Shown here: in pieces, positions 1 to 7,023 of the stretch
How positions within the stretch are numbered: position 1 is the stretch's first letter
Layout of the letters: each line of letters begins with the position of its first letter
NCBI GenBank assembly: GCA_031272745.1
Contig: JAISTF010000232.1
Coordinates: 1-11,324 of the forward strand
Length of the DNA: 11,324 nt
Reading direction: 5' to 3'
Source of the DNA: Eubacteriales Family XIII. Incertae Sedis bacterium
GTDB taxonomy: Bacteria > Bacillota > Clostridia > Peptostreptococcales > Anaerovoracaceae
Position numbers and translations under genes: made by a program
Notes under the pieces: model-generated
Database searches by the model: none
Told to the model about the DNA's origin: nothing
Seen by the model: only the letters and a program-made list of their open reading frames with translations

Positions 1-2223
1 CTGGACGGGACGGAGCTGGCGATTTCCGAGAGCCAGGAGCGGATGGCCGTCGTCGTCGGCAAGGAGGACGAGGCGGCTTTCTCGCGCTACGCGGCGGAGG
101 AAAACATCGAGGTCACGCAGGTCGCGAAGGTCACGGACACGGGGCGGTTCCGGATGTATTGGCGCGACGAGTTGATTCTTGACCTGTCAAGAAAATTCCT
201 TGACACAAACGGCGTCGCGCAGAAGCGCAAGGCGCTGATCCGCGAGCAGGACATCCGCATCGGGCAGATCGAGCACCGAAAGCCCGGCGGCATCGGCCGC
301 GCGAGCGCAAACGAAGGCGACGAGGAGCTGCTGCCCGAGGTGCGTGAATTGTACGGGCTTTTGTCCGACCTCAACTGCGCGGGCAAGCGCGGGCTCATCG
401 AATACTTCGACTCGACGATCGGGGCGGGCTCCGTGCTCATGCCGCTCGGCGGCAAATACCAGCTCACGCCGGCGGCGGGCATGGCGGCGAAGCTGCCCGT
501 GCTCTCCGGCGACACGCAAACGGCGACGCTGATGAGCTACGGCTTCGACCCGCGCGTCTCGAAGGAGAGCCCCTTTCACGGCGCGATGTACGCGGTGCTC
601 GAATCGCTCACGCGCATCGCGGCGATGGGCGGCGACATCACGAAGGCGCGGCTGTCGTTCCAGGAATACTTCCCGAAGCTCGGGCGCGTGCCGACGCGTT
701 GGGCGAGCCCCGTCATGGCGCTCCTCGGCGGACTCAAGGCGCAGATGGCGCTCGGCGTCCCCTCAATCGGCGGCAAGGACAGCATGAGCGGCTCGTTCCG
801 CCATCTCGACGTGGCACCGACGCTCGTGTCGTTTGCGATCGTGGCCGCGGACGCGCGCACGGTGCTCTCGCCGGAATTCAAGAAGACGGGGAGCAAGATC
901 GTGCTGCTGGAATGCAAGCGCGACGCGGCGTTCGTGCCGGATTTCGAGGCGTTCCGGAAAAACGCGGCGCGGCTGCACGAGCTCGCGAAGAAGGGCAAGC
1001 TGCTGTCGGCGGGACCCGTCGGCGCGGGCGGGCTGTTTGTCTCGATCGCGCGCATGGCGTTCGGCAACCGCATCGGCGCGGTGCTGTTTGCGCCGATGAA
1101 GCGCCTGCTCCTTTTTGAAAACTACGGCAGCCTGTTGCTCGAGGTCGGCGCGGACGAGGACGTGAAGGCGCTGCTCAAAGGGCTCGACTACCAGGTCATC
1201 GGCGAGACGGTGGACTCGGCGGGCATCGAGCTGCGGACGCGCGAAGGCGTCACGGCGTCGAACACGTCAGGTTCGGTCGTGCTGCCGCTTTCGGAAATCG
1301 AAGAACGCTGGGAGACGCCGCTCGTGTCGACGTTTCCGGTGCAGGCGGAGGGCGGCCCGCCGGAGGGTGACGAGGCGCCGCTTGCTTCCTACGAGAAGCG
1401 CGCGACTTTCCGCACGAAACCCGTGCGGCCGCGCGTGTTCCTGCCGGTCTTTCCGGGCACGAACTGCGAGGTGGACAGCCGGCGCGCGTTTGAGCGCGCG
1501 GGCGCGGAGGTCTGCGTCGTGAACCTGCTCTCGCAAAACCACGAGGCGCTGGCCGCGTCCATCGCGCGCATGGCGGAGGAGATCGGGAAGAGCCAGATCG
1601 TCATGATCCCCGGCGGCTTCTCGGGCGGCGACGAGCCGGAGGGCTCCGCAAAATTCATCGCGGCCGTCTTCCGCAGCCCGCAGATGCGCGAGGCGACCAC
1701 GGAACTGCTTGAAAAACGCGGCGGCCTCATGCTCGGCATCTGCAACGGCTTCCAGGCGCTCGTGAAGCTCGGCCTGCTCCCGTACGGCCGCATCACGGAG
1801 CCCGACGAGGCCGCGCCGACGCTCACCTACAACACGATCGGCCGTCATATGTCGAAGCTCGTGCGCGCCCGCGTGGGCAGCGCGCTGTCGCCGTGGCTCG
1901 CGCACGCGCAGGTCGGCGACGTGCACACGCTGCCGGTCTCGCACGGCGAGGGCCGCTTTGTCGCCGGCGAAACGGTCTTGCAGGAGTTATTGAAAAACGG
2001 GCAAATCGCGACGCAGTACGTGGACATGGACGACCGCCCGACCTACGACATCCGCTTCAATCCGAACGGCTCGGCCTGGGCCATCGAGGGCATCACGTCG
2101 CCGGACGGCCGCGTCTTCGGGCGCATGGGCCATTCGGAGCGCAACGCGCCGGGGCTGTACGTGAACGTGCCCGGTGATTTCGACGACGGCATCTTCGCGT
2201 CGGGGGTCGCATATTTCAAATAG
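1..2223 (+). CDS. purL: Phosphoribosylformylglycinamidine synthase, long form, 5' truncated by window
   Basis: Catalyses the ATP- and glutamine-dependent conversion of FGAR to FGAM, step 4 of cytosolic de novo purine synthesis. The frame is open from base 1 and begins inside the protein: the first residues include SESQERM, a conserved PurL motif just before the methionine at 43. About 740 residues are present; long-form PurL is usually about 1,250, so roughly the first 500 lie outside. Window residues about 110-460 are the second AIRS-like catalytic half (GGKYQLTP, GVPSIGGKDSMSGSF). A class I glutaminase domain follows from about 475 (FPGTNCEVD). Its triad is visible as Cys581 in GICNGF, and His711 and Glu713 in GHSER. 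The fused glutaminase identifies the single-chain enzyme rather than the PurLQS type. The overall pattern fits the clostridial-type FGAM synthase subfamily. It is the first visible gene of the operon; purE starts 38 bases after its stop. Confidence 0.97.
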   Translation: MDGTELAISESQERMAVVVGKEDEAAFSRYAAEENIEVTQVAKVTDTGRFRMYWRDELILDLSRKFLDTNGVAQKRKALIREQDIRIGQIEHRKPGGIGRASANEGDEELLPEVRELYGLLSDLNCAGKRGLIEYFDSTIGAGSVLMPLGGKYQLTPAAGMAAKLPVLSGDTQTATLMSYGFDPRVSKESPFHGAMYAVLESLTRIAAMGGDITKARLSFQEYFPKLGRVPTRWASPVMALLGGLKAQMALGVPSIGGKDSMSGSFRHLDVAPTLVSFAIVAADARTVLSPEFKKTGSKIVLLECKRDAAFVPDFEAFRKNAARLHELAKKGKLLSAGPVGAGGLFVSIARMAFGNRIGAVLFAPMKRLLLFENYGSLLLEVGADEDVKALLKGLDYQVIGETVDSAGIELRTREGVTASNTSGSVVLPLSEIEERWETPLVSTFPVQAEGGPPEGDEAPLASYEKRATFRTKPVRPRVFLPVFPGTNCEVDSRRAFERAGAEVCVVNLLSQNHEALAASIARMAEEIGKSQIVMIPGGFSGGDEPEGSAKFIAAVFRSPQMREATTELLEKRGGLMLGICNGFQALVKLGLLPYGRITEPDEAAPTLTYNTIGRHMSKLVRARVGSALSPWLAHAQVGDVHTLPVSHGEGRFVAGETVLQELLKNGQIATQYVDMDDRPTYDIRFNPNGSAWAIEGITSPDGRVFGRMGHSERNAPGLYVNVPGDFDDGIFASGVAYFK

Positions 2224-2261
2224 TGATTGAATAACAATTTGTCAAAGGAGTGGCTGTAGAG

Positions 2262-2747
2262 ATGAGTGTTGGGATTGTGATGGGCAGCAAAAGCGACTAC
2301 AAGGTGGTCGAGCGGGCGGAGCAGGTGCTGGATGGGTTCGGCGTCGAATACGTGACGCGCGTGATCTCGGCGCACCGGACGCCGCAGGTCGCGGAGGCGT
2401 TTGCCTCGGGCGCGGAGGATGACGGGATCGAGGTGATCATCGCGGCGGCCGGCAAGGCGGCGCACCTCGCGGGGGTGCTCGCGGCGTACACACCGCTGCC
2501 GGTGATCGGGCTGCCCGTGAAGAGCTCGACTTTGGACGGGCTCGACTCGCTGCTGTCGATCGTGCAGATGCCGAAGGGCGTGCCGGTGGCGACGGTGGCG
2601 ATCGACGGCGCGGAGAACGCGGCGCTGCTCGCGGTGCAGATCCTGTCGGTGAAGGACGCGGGCCTGCGGGAGCAGATGAAGGCGTTCAAGGAAAACATGG
2701 AGCGGGAAGTCCTGCAGGCGGACGCGGAATTTCAGAAGGAGAGGTAA
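2262..2747 (+). CDS. purE: N5-carboxyaminoimidazole ribonucleotide mutase (PurE class I)
   Basis: Converts N5-CAIR to CAIR in purine synthesis. The protein is 161 residues, the usual size for class I PurE. It opens with the family signature GIVMGSKSD (Ser9, Asp12), then SAHRTP with the expected active-site His38, the AAHL segment, and the late SIVQMPKGVPVATVAIDGA block. I chose ATG 2262 because AAAGGAG at 2244-2250 lies 11 bases upstream and the next residues match the usual N-terminus. A GTG at 2250 in the same frame would overlap that ribosome site and is less likely. The gene lies between purL and purC, with one base before purC. Class I PurE normally acts with PurK, which is not in the window. 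Confidence 0.96.
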   Translation: MSVGIVMGSKSDYKVVERAEQVLDGFGVEYVTRVISAHRTPQVAEAFASGAEDDGIEVIIAAAGKAAHLAGVLAAYTPLPVIGLPVKSSTLDGLDSLLSIVQMPKGVPVATVAIDGAENAALLAVQILSVKDAGLREQMKAFKENMEREVLQADAEFQKER

Positions 2748-2748
2748 G

Positions 2749-3462
2749 ATGACGGAGAAATTGCAGCAAATCTATGAGGGCAAGGCGAAGAAGGTGTACG
2801 CGACGGACGACCCGGCGCTGTACATCGTATCGTACAAGGACGACGCGACGGCGTTCAACGGGCAGAAGAAGGGACAGATCGCGGACAAAGGCGTCGTGAA
2901 CAACACGATGACGAACATCATCTTCCGCATCATCGAGAGCAAAGGCGTGCCGACGCATTTCGTCGAGCAGCTTTCCGACCGCGACACCGTCGTGAAGGCG
3001 GTCACGATCCTGCCGCTGGAAGTGATTATCAGAAATGTCGCGGCGGGGTCTTTCTCGGCGCGCTACGGCGTGGAAGAGGGGACGGCGCTGCTGCGGCCGA
3101 CGCTGGAGTTTTCGTACAAGAAGGACGAGCTCGGCGACCCGCTGATAGGCGACGACCACGCGCTCGCTTTGGGGCTCGTGACGGAAGCGCAGCTCGCGAA
3201 GGTGCGGGAGTACGCGCACAAAATCAACGGCATCCTGAAGGAGTTTTTCCTCGCGAAAGGGCTCAAGCTCATCGACTTCAAGATCGAGTTCGGGACGCTC
3301 GCGGACGGGACGGTGATCCTCGCGGACGAGATCAGTCCGGACACCTGCCGGCTGTGGGACGCGGTGACAAACGAGAAGATGGACAAGGACCGGTTCCGGC
3401 GCGACCTCGGCAACGTCGAGGAGACGTACCAGGAGGTGTTCCGGCGGGTGCAGGAGGCATGA
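2749..3462 (+). CDS. purC: SAICAR synthetase
   Basis: Phosphoribosylaminoimidazole-succinocarboxamide synthase ligates aspartate to CAIR using ATP. The 237-residue length is typical of the bacterial monofunctional enzyme. Visible signatures are the N-terminal YEGKAKKVY nucleotide-loop segment, the SYKDDATAFNG stretch, VRN-like IIRNVAAGS, LIDFKIEFG, and the substrate-binding DEISPDTCRLWD near the C-terminus. The start is set by AAGGAG at 2736-2741, seven bases before ATG 2749 and inside the 3' end of purE. This implies close coupling with purE. The stop codon TGA shares bases with the purM start (ATGA at 3459-3462). Confidence 0.97.
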   Translation: MTEKLQQIYEGKAKKVYATDDPALYIVSYKDDATAFNGQKKGQIADKGVVNNTMTNIIFRIIESKGVPTHFVEQLSDRDTVVKAVTILPLEVIIRNVAAGSFSARYGVEEGTALLRPTLEFSYKKDELGDPLIGDDHALALGLVTEAQLAKVREYAHKINGILKEFFLAKGLKLIDFKIEFGTLADGTVILADEISPDTCRLWDAVTNEKMDKDRFRRDLGNVEETYQEVFRRVQEA

Positions 3463-4508
3463 GCGGGAGGCTGACGTACAAGGAGGCCGGCGTCGACACG
3501 AAGGAGGGCGAGCGGGCCGTCGGGCTCATGAAGGAGCATGTGCGGCGGACGTTCGACGCGGGGGTGCTGACGGGGCTCGGCGGGTTCGGGTCGCTGTACC
3601 AACCGGATCTTTCGGGCATGAGCGCGCCGGTGTTCGTCGCGGGGACGGACGGCGTGGGCACGAAGCTCATGGTCGCATTTTTGATGGACAAGCATGACAC
3701 GATCGGGCAGGACTGCGTGGCGATGTGCGTGAACGACGTGCTGTGTCAGGGCGCGAAACCGCTGTTTTTCCTCGACTACATCGCGACGGGGCGCGTGGCG
3801 GCGGAGAAGATCGCGCAGATCGTGAAGGGCGTGGCGGACGGCTGCGTGCTCGGCGAATGCGCGCTCGTCGGCGGCGAGACGGCGGAGATGCCGGGGCTGT
3901 ACGAAGAGAACGAATACGATCTCGCGGGGTTTTGCGTGGGGGTCGTGGACAAGGACCGCATCGTGGACGGGCACGACGTGGAGGAGGGCGACCGCATCAT
4001 CGGGATTGCGAGCAGCGGGTTGCACAGCAACGGGTATTCGCTCGCGCGGAAGGTGCTGTTTGAGATCGGTGGGCTCGCGGTGACGGACGCGATGCTGAAT
4101 GTAGGGGCGGCATCCTGCCGCCCGCAAACCGTCGGAGAGGTGCTGCTGACGCCGACGCGGATCTATACGAAGGCGGTGCGGGCCATCCTCGGGCGTACGC
4201 AACCGAAGGCGTTCGTCCACATCACTGGCGGCGGCTTCTTCGAAAACATCCCGCGCGTGATGCCGCACGGCCTCGGCGTCCGCATCGAGAAAAGCGCGTG
4301 GACGCCGCCGCCGGTGTTCGGCGCGATCGCGGAGATCGGCGGCATCGACGAAAAAGAAATGTTCTCCACCTTCAATATGGGCATCGGGCTGATGGCCGTC
4401 GTGGACGCGGCGGCGGCGGAGCCGGTGGTCGAGATGCTGCGCGCCGAAGGCGAAGACGCGGCGGTCATCGGCGAGGTGGCGCTCGGCAGCGGGGTGACGC
4501 TGTGGTAA
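3459..4508 (+). CDS. purM: Phosphoribosylformylglycinamidine cyclo-ligase (AIR synthetase)
   Basis: Cyclises FGAM to AIR using ATP. The 349 residues match the family's usual length of about 345. Signatures include YKEAGVD at the N-terminus, GTDGVGTKL (ATP/metal loop), QDCVAMCVNDVLCQGA, LVGGETAEMPG, ASSGLHSNGYSLAR, LLTPTRIY and the late HITGGGF block. ATG 3459 overlaps the purC stop as ATGA. The frame is open upstream, but homology begins here and no better start exists. AGGAGG at 3452-3457 is only one base from this ATG, so translation probably depends on coupling with purC termination. Residues 214-224 (NVGAASCRPQT) fall in a variable segment before GEVLLTPTRIY and are encoded by a perfect palindrome that looks like an inserted small repeat (see the repeat entry). 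The surrounding frame is intact, so the enzyme is probably functional. Confidence 0.97.
   Translation: MSGRLTYKEAGVDTKEGERAVGLMKEHVRRTFDAGVLTGLGGFGSLYQPDLSGMSAPVFVAGTDGVGTKLMVAFLMDKHDTIGQDCVAMCVNDVLCQGAKPLFFLDYIATGRVAAEKIAQIVKGVADGCVLGECALVGGETAEMPGLYEENEYDLAGFCVGVVDKDRIVDGHDVEEGDRIIGIASSGLHSNGYSLARKVLFEIGGLAVTDAMLNVGAASCRPQTVGEVLLTPTRIYTKAVRAILGRTQPKAFVHITGGGFFENIPRVMPHGLGVRIEKSAWTPPPVFGAIAEIGGIDEKEMFSTFNMGIGLMAVVDAAAAEPVVEMLRAEGEDAAVIGEVALGSGVTLW
4105..4123. repeat. In-frame palindromic repeat-like element inside purM
   Basis: GGGCGGCA (4105-4112), a TCC loop and TGCCGCCC (4116-4123) form a perfect 8-bp stem with a 3-base loop. The likely repeat unit extends a few bases on both sides (about 4101-4126). 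It encodes residues about 215-223 of PurM, in a stretch just before the conserved GEVLLTPTRIY that differs in sequence from what I know of the family. The form resembles dispersed intergenic REP-type palindromes and, by position, the in-frame palindromic elements known in Rickettsia genes. Membership of a repeat family is inferred, because only one copy is present in this window. Confidence 0.6.
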
Positions 4509-5098
4509 ACGTCGCGGTGCTGGTCTCGGGCGGCGGGACCAATCTGCAGGCGCTGATTGACGCGGAACACGCGGGGCTCTTTCCGAACGCGCGCATCGTG
4601 CTCGTGCTTTCGAGCCGTGCGGGGGTGAAGGCGCTGGAGCGTGCCGAAGAGGCCGGCATTCCGACGACCGTTATTGCCAAAGACGACTATCCGGAGGACG
4701 AGGCGCGGGCGGACGCGATCCTTGCGGCGCTCGAAGGCGCGGGCGCGGGGCTCGTCGTCCTCGCCGGCTATATGAGCATCCTCCCCGTGCGCGTGTGCCG
4801 CGCGTACGCGGGGCGGCTCATCAACATCCACCCGGCGCTGCTGCCGCGGCACGGGGGCGTCGGCTACTACGGGCTGCGCGTGCACAAGGCCGTGCTCGAA
4901 GCCGGCGACGCGGAGAGCGGTGCGACGGTGCATTTCGTGGACGACCGCGGCGTGGACAGCGGCGAGATCATCGCGCAGGCGCGCGTGCCCGTGCTGCCGG
5001 ACGACACGCCCGAGGCGCTCCAGGCGCGGGTGCTCGAAGTGGAGCACCGCATCTTCCCCGAGGCCGTGGCGCGGCTGACGGCAAAGGCGACGCAATAA
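4502..5098 (+). CDS. purN: Phosphoribosylglycinamide formyltransferase (GART)
   Basis: Transfers a formyl group from 10-formyl-tetrahydrofolate to GAR, giving FGAR, step 3 of purine synthesis. The 198 residues are typical of PurN. Visible signatures are the N-terminal VSGGGTNLQAL phosphate-binding loop, LAGYMSIL, INIHPALLP with catalytic Asn108 and His110, and VDSGEII with catalytic Asp152. I chose GTG 4502 because it immediately precedes the conserved VNVAVLVSGGGTN and no ATG is available. It overlaps the last 7 bases of purM, with a weak GGGGTG ribosome site at 4491-4496. This is the last gene of the visible purine operon. Its stop lies 3 bases from the stop of the opposing histidine kinase, with no hairpin terminator between them. 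Confidence 0.96.
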   Translation: MVNVAVLVSGGGTNLQALIDAEHAGLFPNARIVLVLSSRAGVKALERAEEAGIPTTVIAKDDYPEDEARADAILAALEGAGAGLVVLAGYMSILPVRVCRAYAGRLINIHPALLPRHGGVGYYGLRVHKAVLEAGDAESGATVHFVDDRGVDSGEIIAQARVPVLPDDTPEALQARVLEVEHRIFPEAVARLTAKATQ

Positions 5099-5101
5099 TC
5101 C

Positions 5102-6859
5102 TTATGCTTTGAGTTTCAAATACCGGTCGAGCAGCGCGATCACTTCCGCGATGTCGATGGGCTTGCCGATGTGGGCGTTCATGCCGGCTTCGATGCTTTT
5201 GTCGATGTCTTCCTGAAAGATGTTTGCGCTGACCGCGACGATCGGCAGCGCCTTTGCGTGCGCGGACGGCAGCGCGCGGATGCGCCGCGTCGCCTCGTAA
5301 CCGTCCATGATGGGCATCTGGATGTCCATGAGCACCACGTCGTAGCGGGCGGGGTCGGCCTCGACGAGCGCGACCGCGGCCTCGCCGTTTTCCGCGTGCT
5401 CCGTTTGGATGCCCGTCGGCTCGAGCAGCCCTTCGATGATCTCGCGGTTGATGTCCACGTCCTCGACGATGAGCATGCGGTAGGCCGAGAAGTCGTAGTC
5501 CTCGGGGCGCAGCGTGATGTCGGCCTCTGCCTTCGCTTCGGGCTGTGCGGGAGCGGCCGCTTCGGGCACGCGCACGAGGTGTACCGTGAACGAAAAGGTC
5601 GACCCCTTCCCGTATTCCGACTCGACCCAGATGCGCCCGCCCATCATCTCGACGATGCGGCGGCTGATCGTGAGGCCGAGCCCCGTCCCGCCGTATTTGC
5701 GCGTCGTGTCCGCATCGGCTTGCTGGAAGGCGATGAAAAGCCGGCTCTGCTGCTCCGGCGTGATGCCGATGCCGTTGTCCTTGATCGACACGCGCAGCGT
5801 GCAGGCTTCGTCCGTTTCGCTTTCGAGCCCCGCGGAGATCTCGATCCTGCCGCCTTCCGGCGTGAATTTGATCGCGTTGGAGAGCAGGTTGCCCATGACC
5901 TGCGCGAGGCGCTGGTCGTCGCCGATGAGCCTTGCCGGCACGTCCGGCGCGATGTCGATGTCGATCTGTTGGTTTTTCTCTTTTGTGCGGAAGCCGAAGA
6001 GGATCGCCGTCCGCTCGATGACCTCGGCGACGCCGAAGGGCACGGAGCCGAGTTCGAGTTTGTCCTCTTCGATCTTGCTCATGTCGAGGATGTCGTTGAC
6101 GACGCCGAGCAGGTGGCGCGACGCGTTGCGCACCTGCTGGAGGCTGTACGCCTTGCGCTCCGGATCGTCCGTCTGCTCCGCGATGGCCGTCATGCCGATG
6201 ATCGCGGACAGCGGCGTGCGGATTTCGTGGCTCATATTCGCGAGGAACTGCCCCTTCACGCGCGACGCTTCCTCGGCCTTTTCCCGCTCATGCCGGTAGA
6301 CCCAGAGCTGGAAGCGGAAGATGCCGCCGATGAAGATGCCGCAGATCAGCATCCCCTGCATGATGTCGTACGAGAGGATGCGCGGGTCGGTGATGTGGAA
6401 TTGGATCGCCTCGGGATGTACGCCCGCATATAGGAGGCTGCTGACCGTGACGGCGATGTTGATGCCGCACATGACGAGGCATTGCACGCCCGAAAACAGC
6501 AGGAATTGCAGCACGATCGCGAGGCAGAAATAGATGACGAGCGCACTCGAAAGCCCGCCGCCGTAGAAAAACGTATACGGGATCGGGATGTCGGTCACGC
6601 CGACGAGCAGCGCGACGATGCCGGCGTTGTTGTGCCCGAATTTCGTGAACAGGACGTACAGCAGCGCCGAGACGACGAGCGTGCCGGAGATGAACAGCAC
6701 CGCCTCGTGCGGGATGCCCTGCGCCGCCTTGATGACGAGCGCGATCACGGCGCCGATGATGCCCATGATGCACACGAGATTCGCACTCCGCGTCTCGAGC
6801 GGCAGCTTGTCCGAAAACAGCGCCGTCCTGGATAGTTTGTCGAATAACGTTCCTTGCAT
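5102..6859 (-). CDS. Membrane hybrid sensor histidine kinase with C-terminal receiver
   Basis: A 585-residue hybrid two-component sensor. Residues about 27-185 contain about six hydrophobic membrane segments and no recognisable extracellular sensor domain. A short linker (RHEREKAEEASRVKGQ) leads to a HisKA domain with the phospho-acceptor His211 in NMSHEIRTPL. The HATPase domain follows, with its N box (NLLSNAIKF, Asn328), G1 (DNGIGI, Asp361) and G2 (GGTGLGL). A Pro/Ala/Glu-rich linker precedes a receiver domain with acidic residues in LIVEDVD, phospho-acceptor Asp512 in VLMDIQMP and Lys566 in GKP. There is no HPt or DNA-binding output domain, so a separate phosphotransfer partner is expected; none is in the window. 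I prefer ATG 6859 because GAGG lies 6 bases upstream; an in-frame GTG at 6877 has no ribosome site. The gene converges on purN and diverges from the VWA gene. Its signal is unknown. Confidence 0.94.
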   Translation of the reverse strand: MQGTLFDKLSRTALFSDKLPLETRSANLVCIMGIIGAVIALVIKAAQGIPHEAVLFISGTLVVSALLYVLFTKFGHNNAGIVALLVGVTDIPIPYTFFYGGGLSSALVIYFCLAIVLQFLLFSGVQCLVMCGINIAVTVSSLLYAGVHPEAIQFHITDPRILSYDIMQGMLICGIFIGGIFRFQLWVYRHEREKAEEASRVKGQFLANMSHEIRTPLSAIIGMTAIAEQTDDPERKAYSLQQVRNASRHLLGVVNDILDMSKIEEDKLELGSVPFGVAEVIERTAILFGFRTKEKNQQIDIDIAPDVPARLIGDDQRLAQVMGNLLSNAIKFTPEGGRIEISAGLESETDEACTLRVSIKDNGIGITPEQQSRLFIAFQQADADTTRKYGGTGLGLTISRRIVEMMGGRIWVESEYGKGSTFSFTVHLVRVPEAAAPAQPEAKAEADITLRPEDYDFSAYRMLIVEDVDINREIIEGLLEPTGIQTEHAENGEAAVALVEADPARYDVVLMDIQMPIMDGYEATRRIRALPSAHAKALPIVAVSANIFQEDIDKSIEAGMNAHIGKPIDIAEVIALLDRYLKLKA

Positions 6860-6896
6860 CAACCCCCTCAGTTCCACGGTTGCACAAAAACAATTC

Positions 6897-6911
6897 TATC
6901 ATATTCTGATA
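6897..6911. promoter_or_regulatory. Inverted repeat TATCA-N5-TGATA, possible operator
   Basis: TATCA (6897-6901) and TGATA (6907-6911) form a 15-base inverted repeat in the region between the divergent kinase and VWA genes. It covers the candidate kinase -10 box, the position expected for a repressor site. The arms are short, so chance occurrence in AT-rich DNA is quite possible. Confidence 0.25.
6898..6903 (-). promoter_or_regulatory. Candidate -10 box for the histidine kinase
   Basis: Read on the minus strand, TATGAT matches five of six bases of a housekeeping -10 box, about 38 bases upstream of the kinase start at 6859. The -35 position 17 bases further upstream is a poor match, so this is a weak call based mainly on the -10 box and its location in the only AT-rich stretch between the two divergent genes. 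Confidence 0.3.
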
Positions 6912-6917
6912 CCCCGT

Positions 6918-6927
6918 TTTCGCGAAA
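6918..6927. promoter_or_regulatory. 10-bp palindrome TTTCGCGAAA in the divergent intergenic region
   Basis: A perfect 10-bp palindrome lies about midway between the kinase and VWA starts, close to the expected -35 region of the kinase promoter. It could be an operator serving one or both divergent genes. No regulator family is assigned, because the sequence alone does not identify one. Confidence 0.25.
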
Positions 6928-6963
6928 TAAATCATTTCCGGCAAAAATCGGACGAAAACCGGC

Positions 6964-6994
6964 TTGACCTTCACCCCGCCCGAACCCCCATGAT
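6964..6994 (+). promoter_or_regulatory. Candidate promoter for the VWA-protein gene
   Basis: TTGACC at 6964-6969 matches five of six -35 bases. CATGAT at 6989-6994 matches four of six -10 bases, with a rather long 19-base spacer. Transcription would start around 7001, just upstream of the strong ribosome site AGGAGG at 7011-7016. The wide spacer and weak -10 keep confidence low. Confidence 0.3.
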
Positions 6995-7023
6995 GGCGTT
7001 GGCAAAGGAAAGGAGGCCGGCCT

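Noticed and set aside
176..193. 18-base inverted repeat (TTCTTGAC-CT-GTCAAGAA) inside purL
   Set aside because: The encoded residues (ILDLSRKFLDTNG) fit the conserved PurL segment, so this is not an insertion. No regulatory role is evident inside the gene.
3063..4268. 401-codon minus-strand open frame opposite purC and purM
   Set aside because: It is Arg/His-rich low-information sequence typical of the antisense of GC-rich genes and lies wholly opposite two well-conserved purine genes.
5093..5104. Terminator between the convergent purN and kinase genes
   Set aside because: Only 3 bases separate the stops, and no stem with a T-run is visible on either strand.
5171..6433. 420-codon plus-strand open frame opposite the histidine kinase
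   Set aside because: The minus strand here encodes an unmistakable HisKA-HATPase-receiver protein; the plus frame is its shadow.
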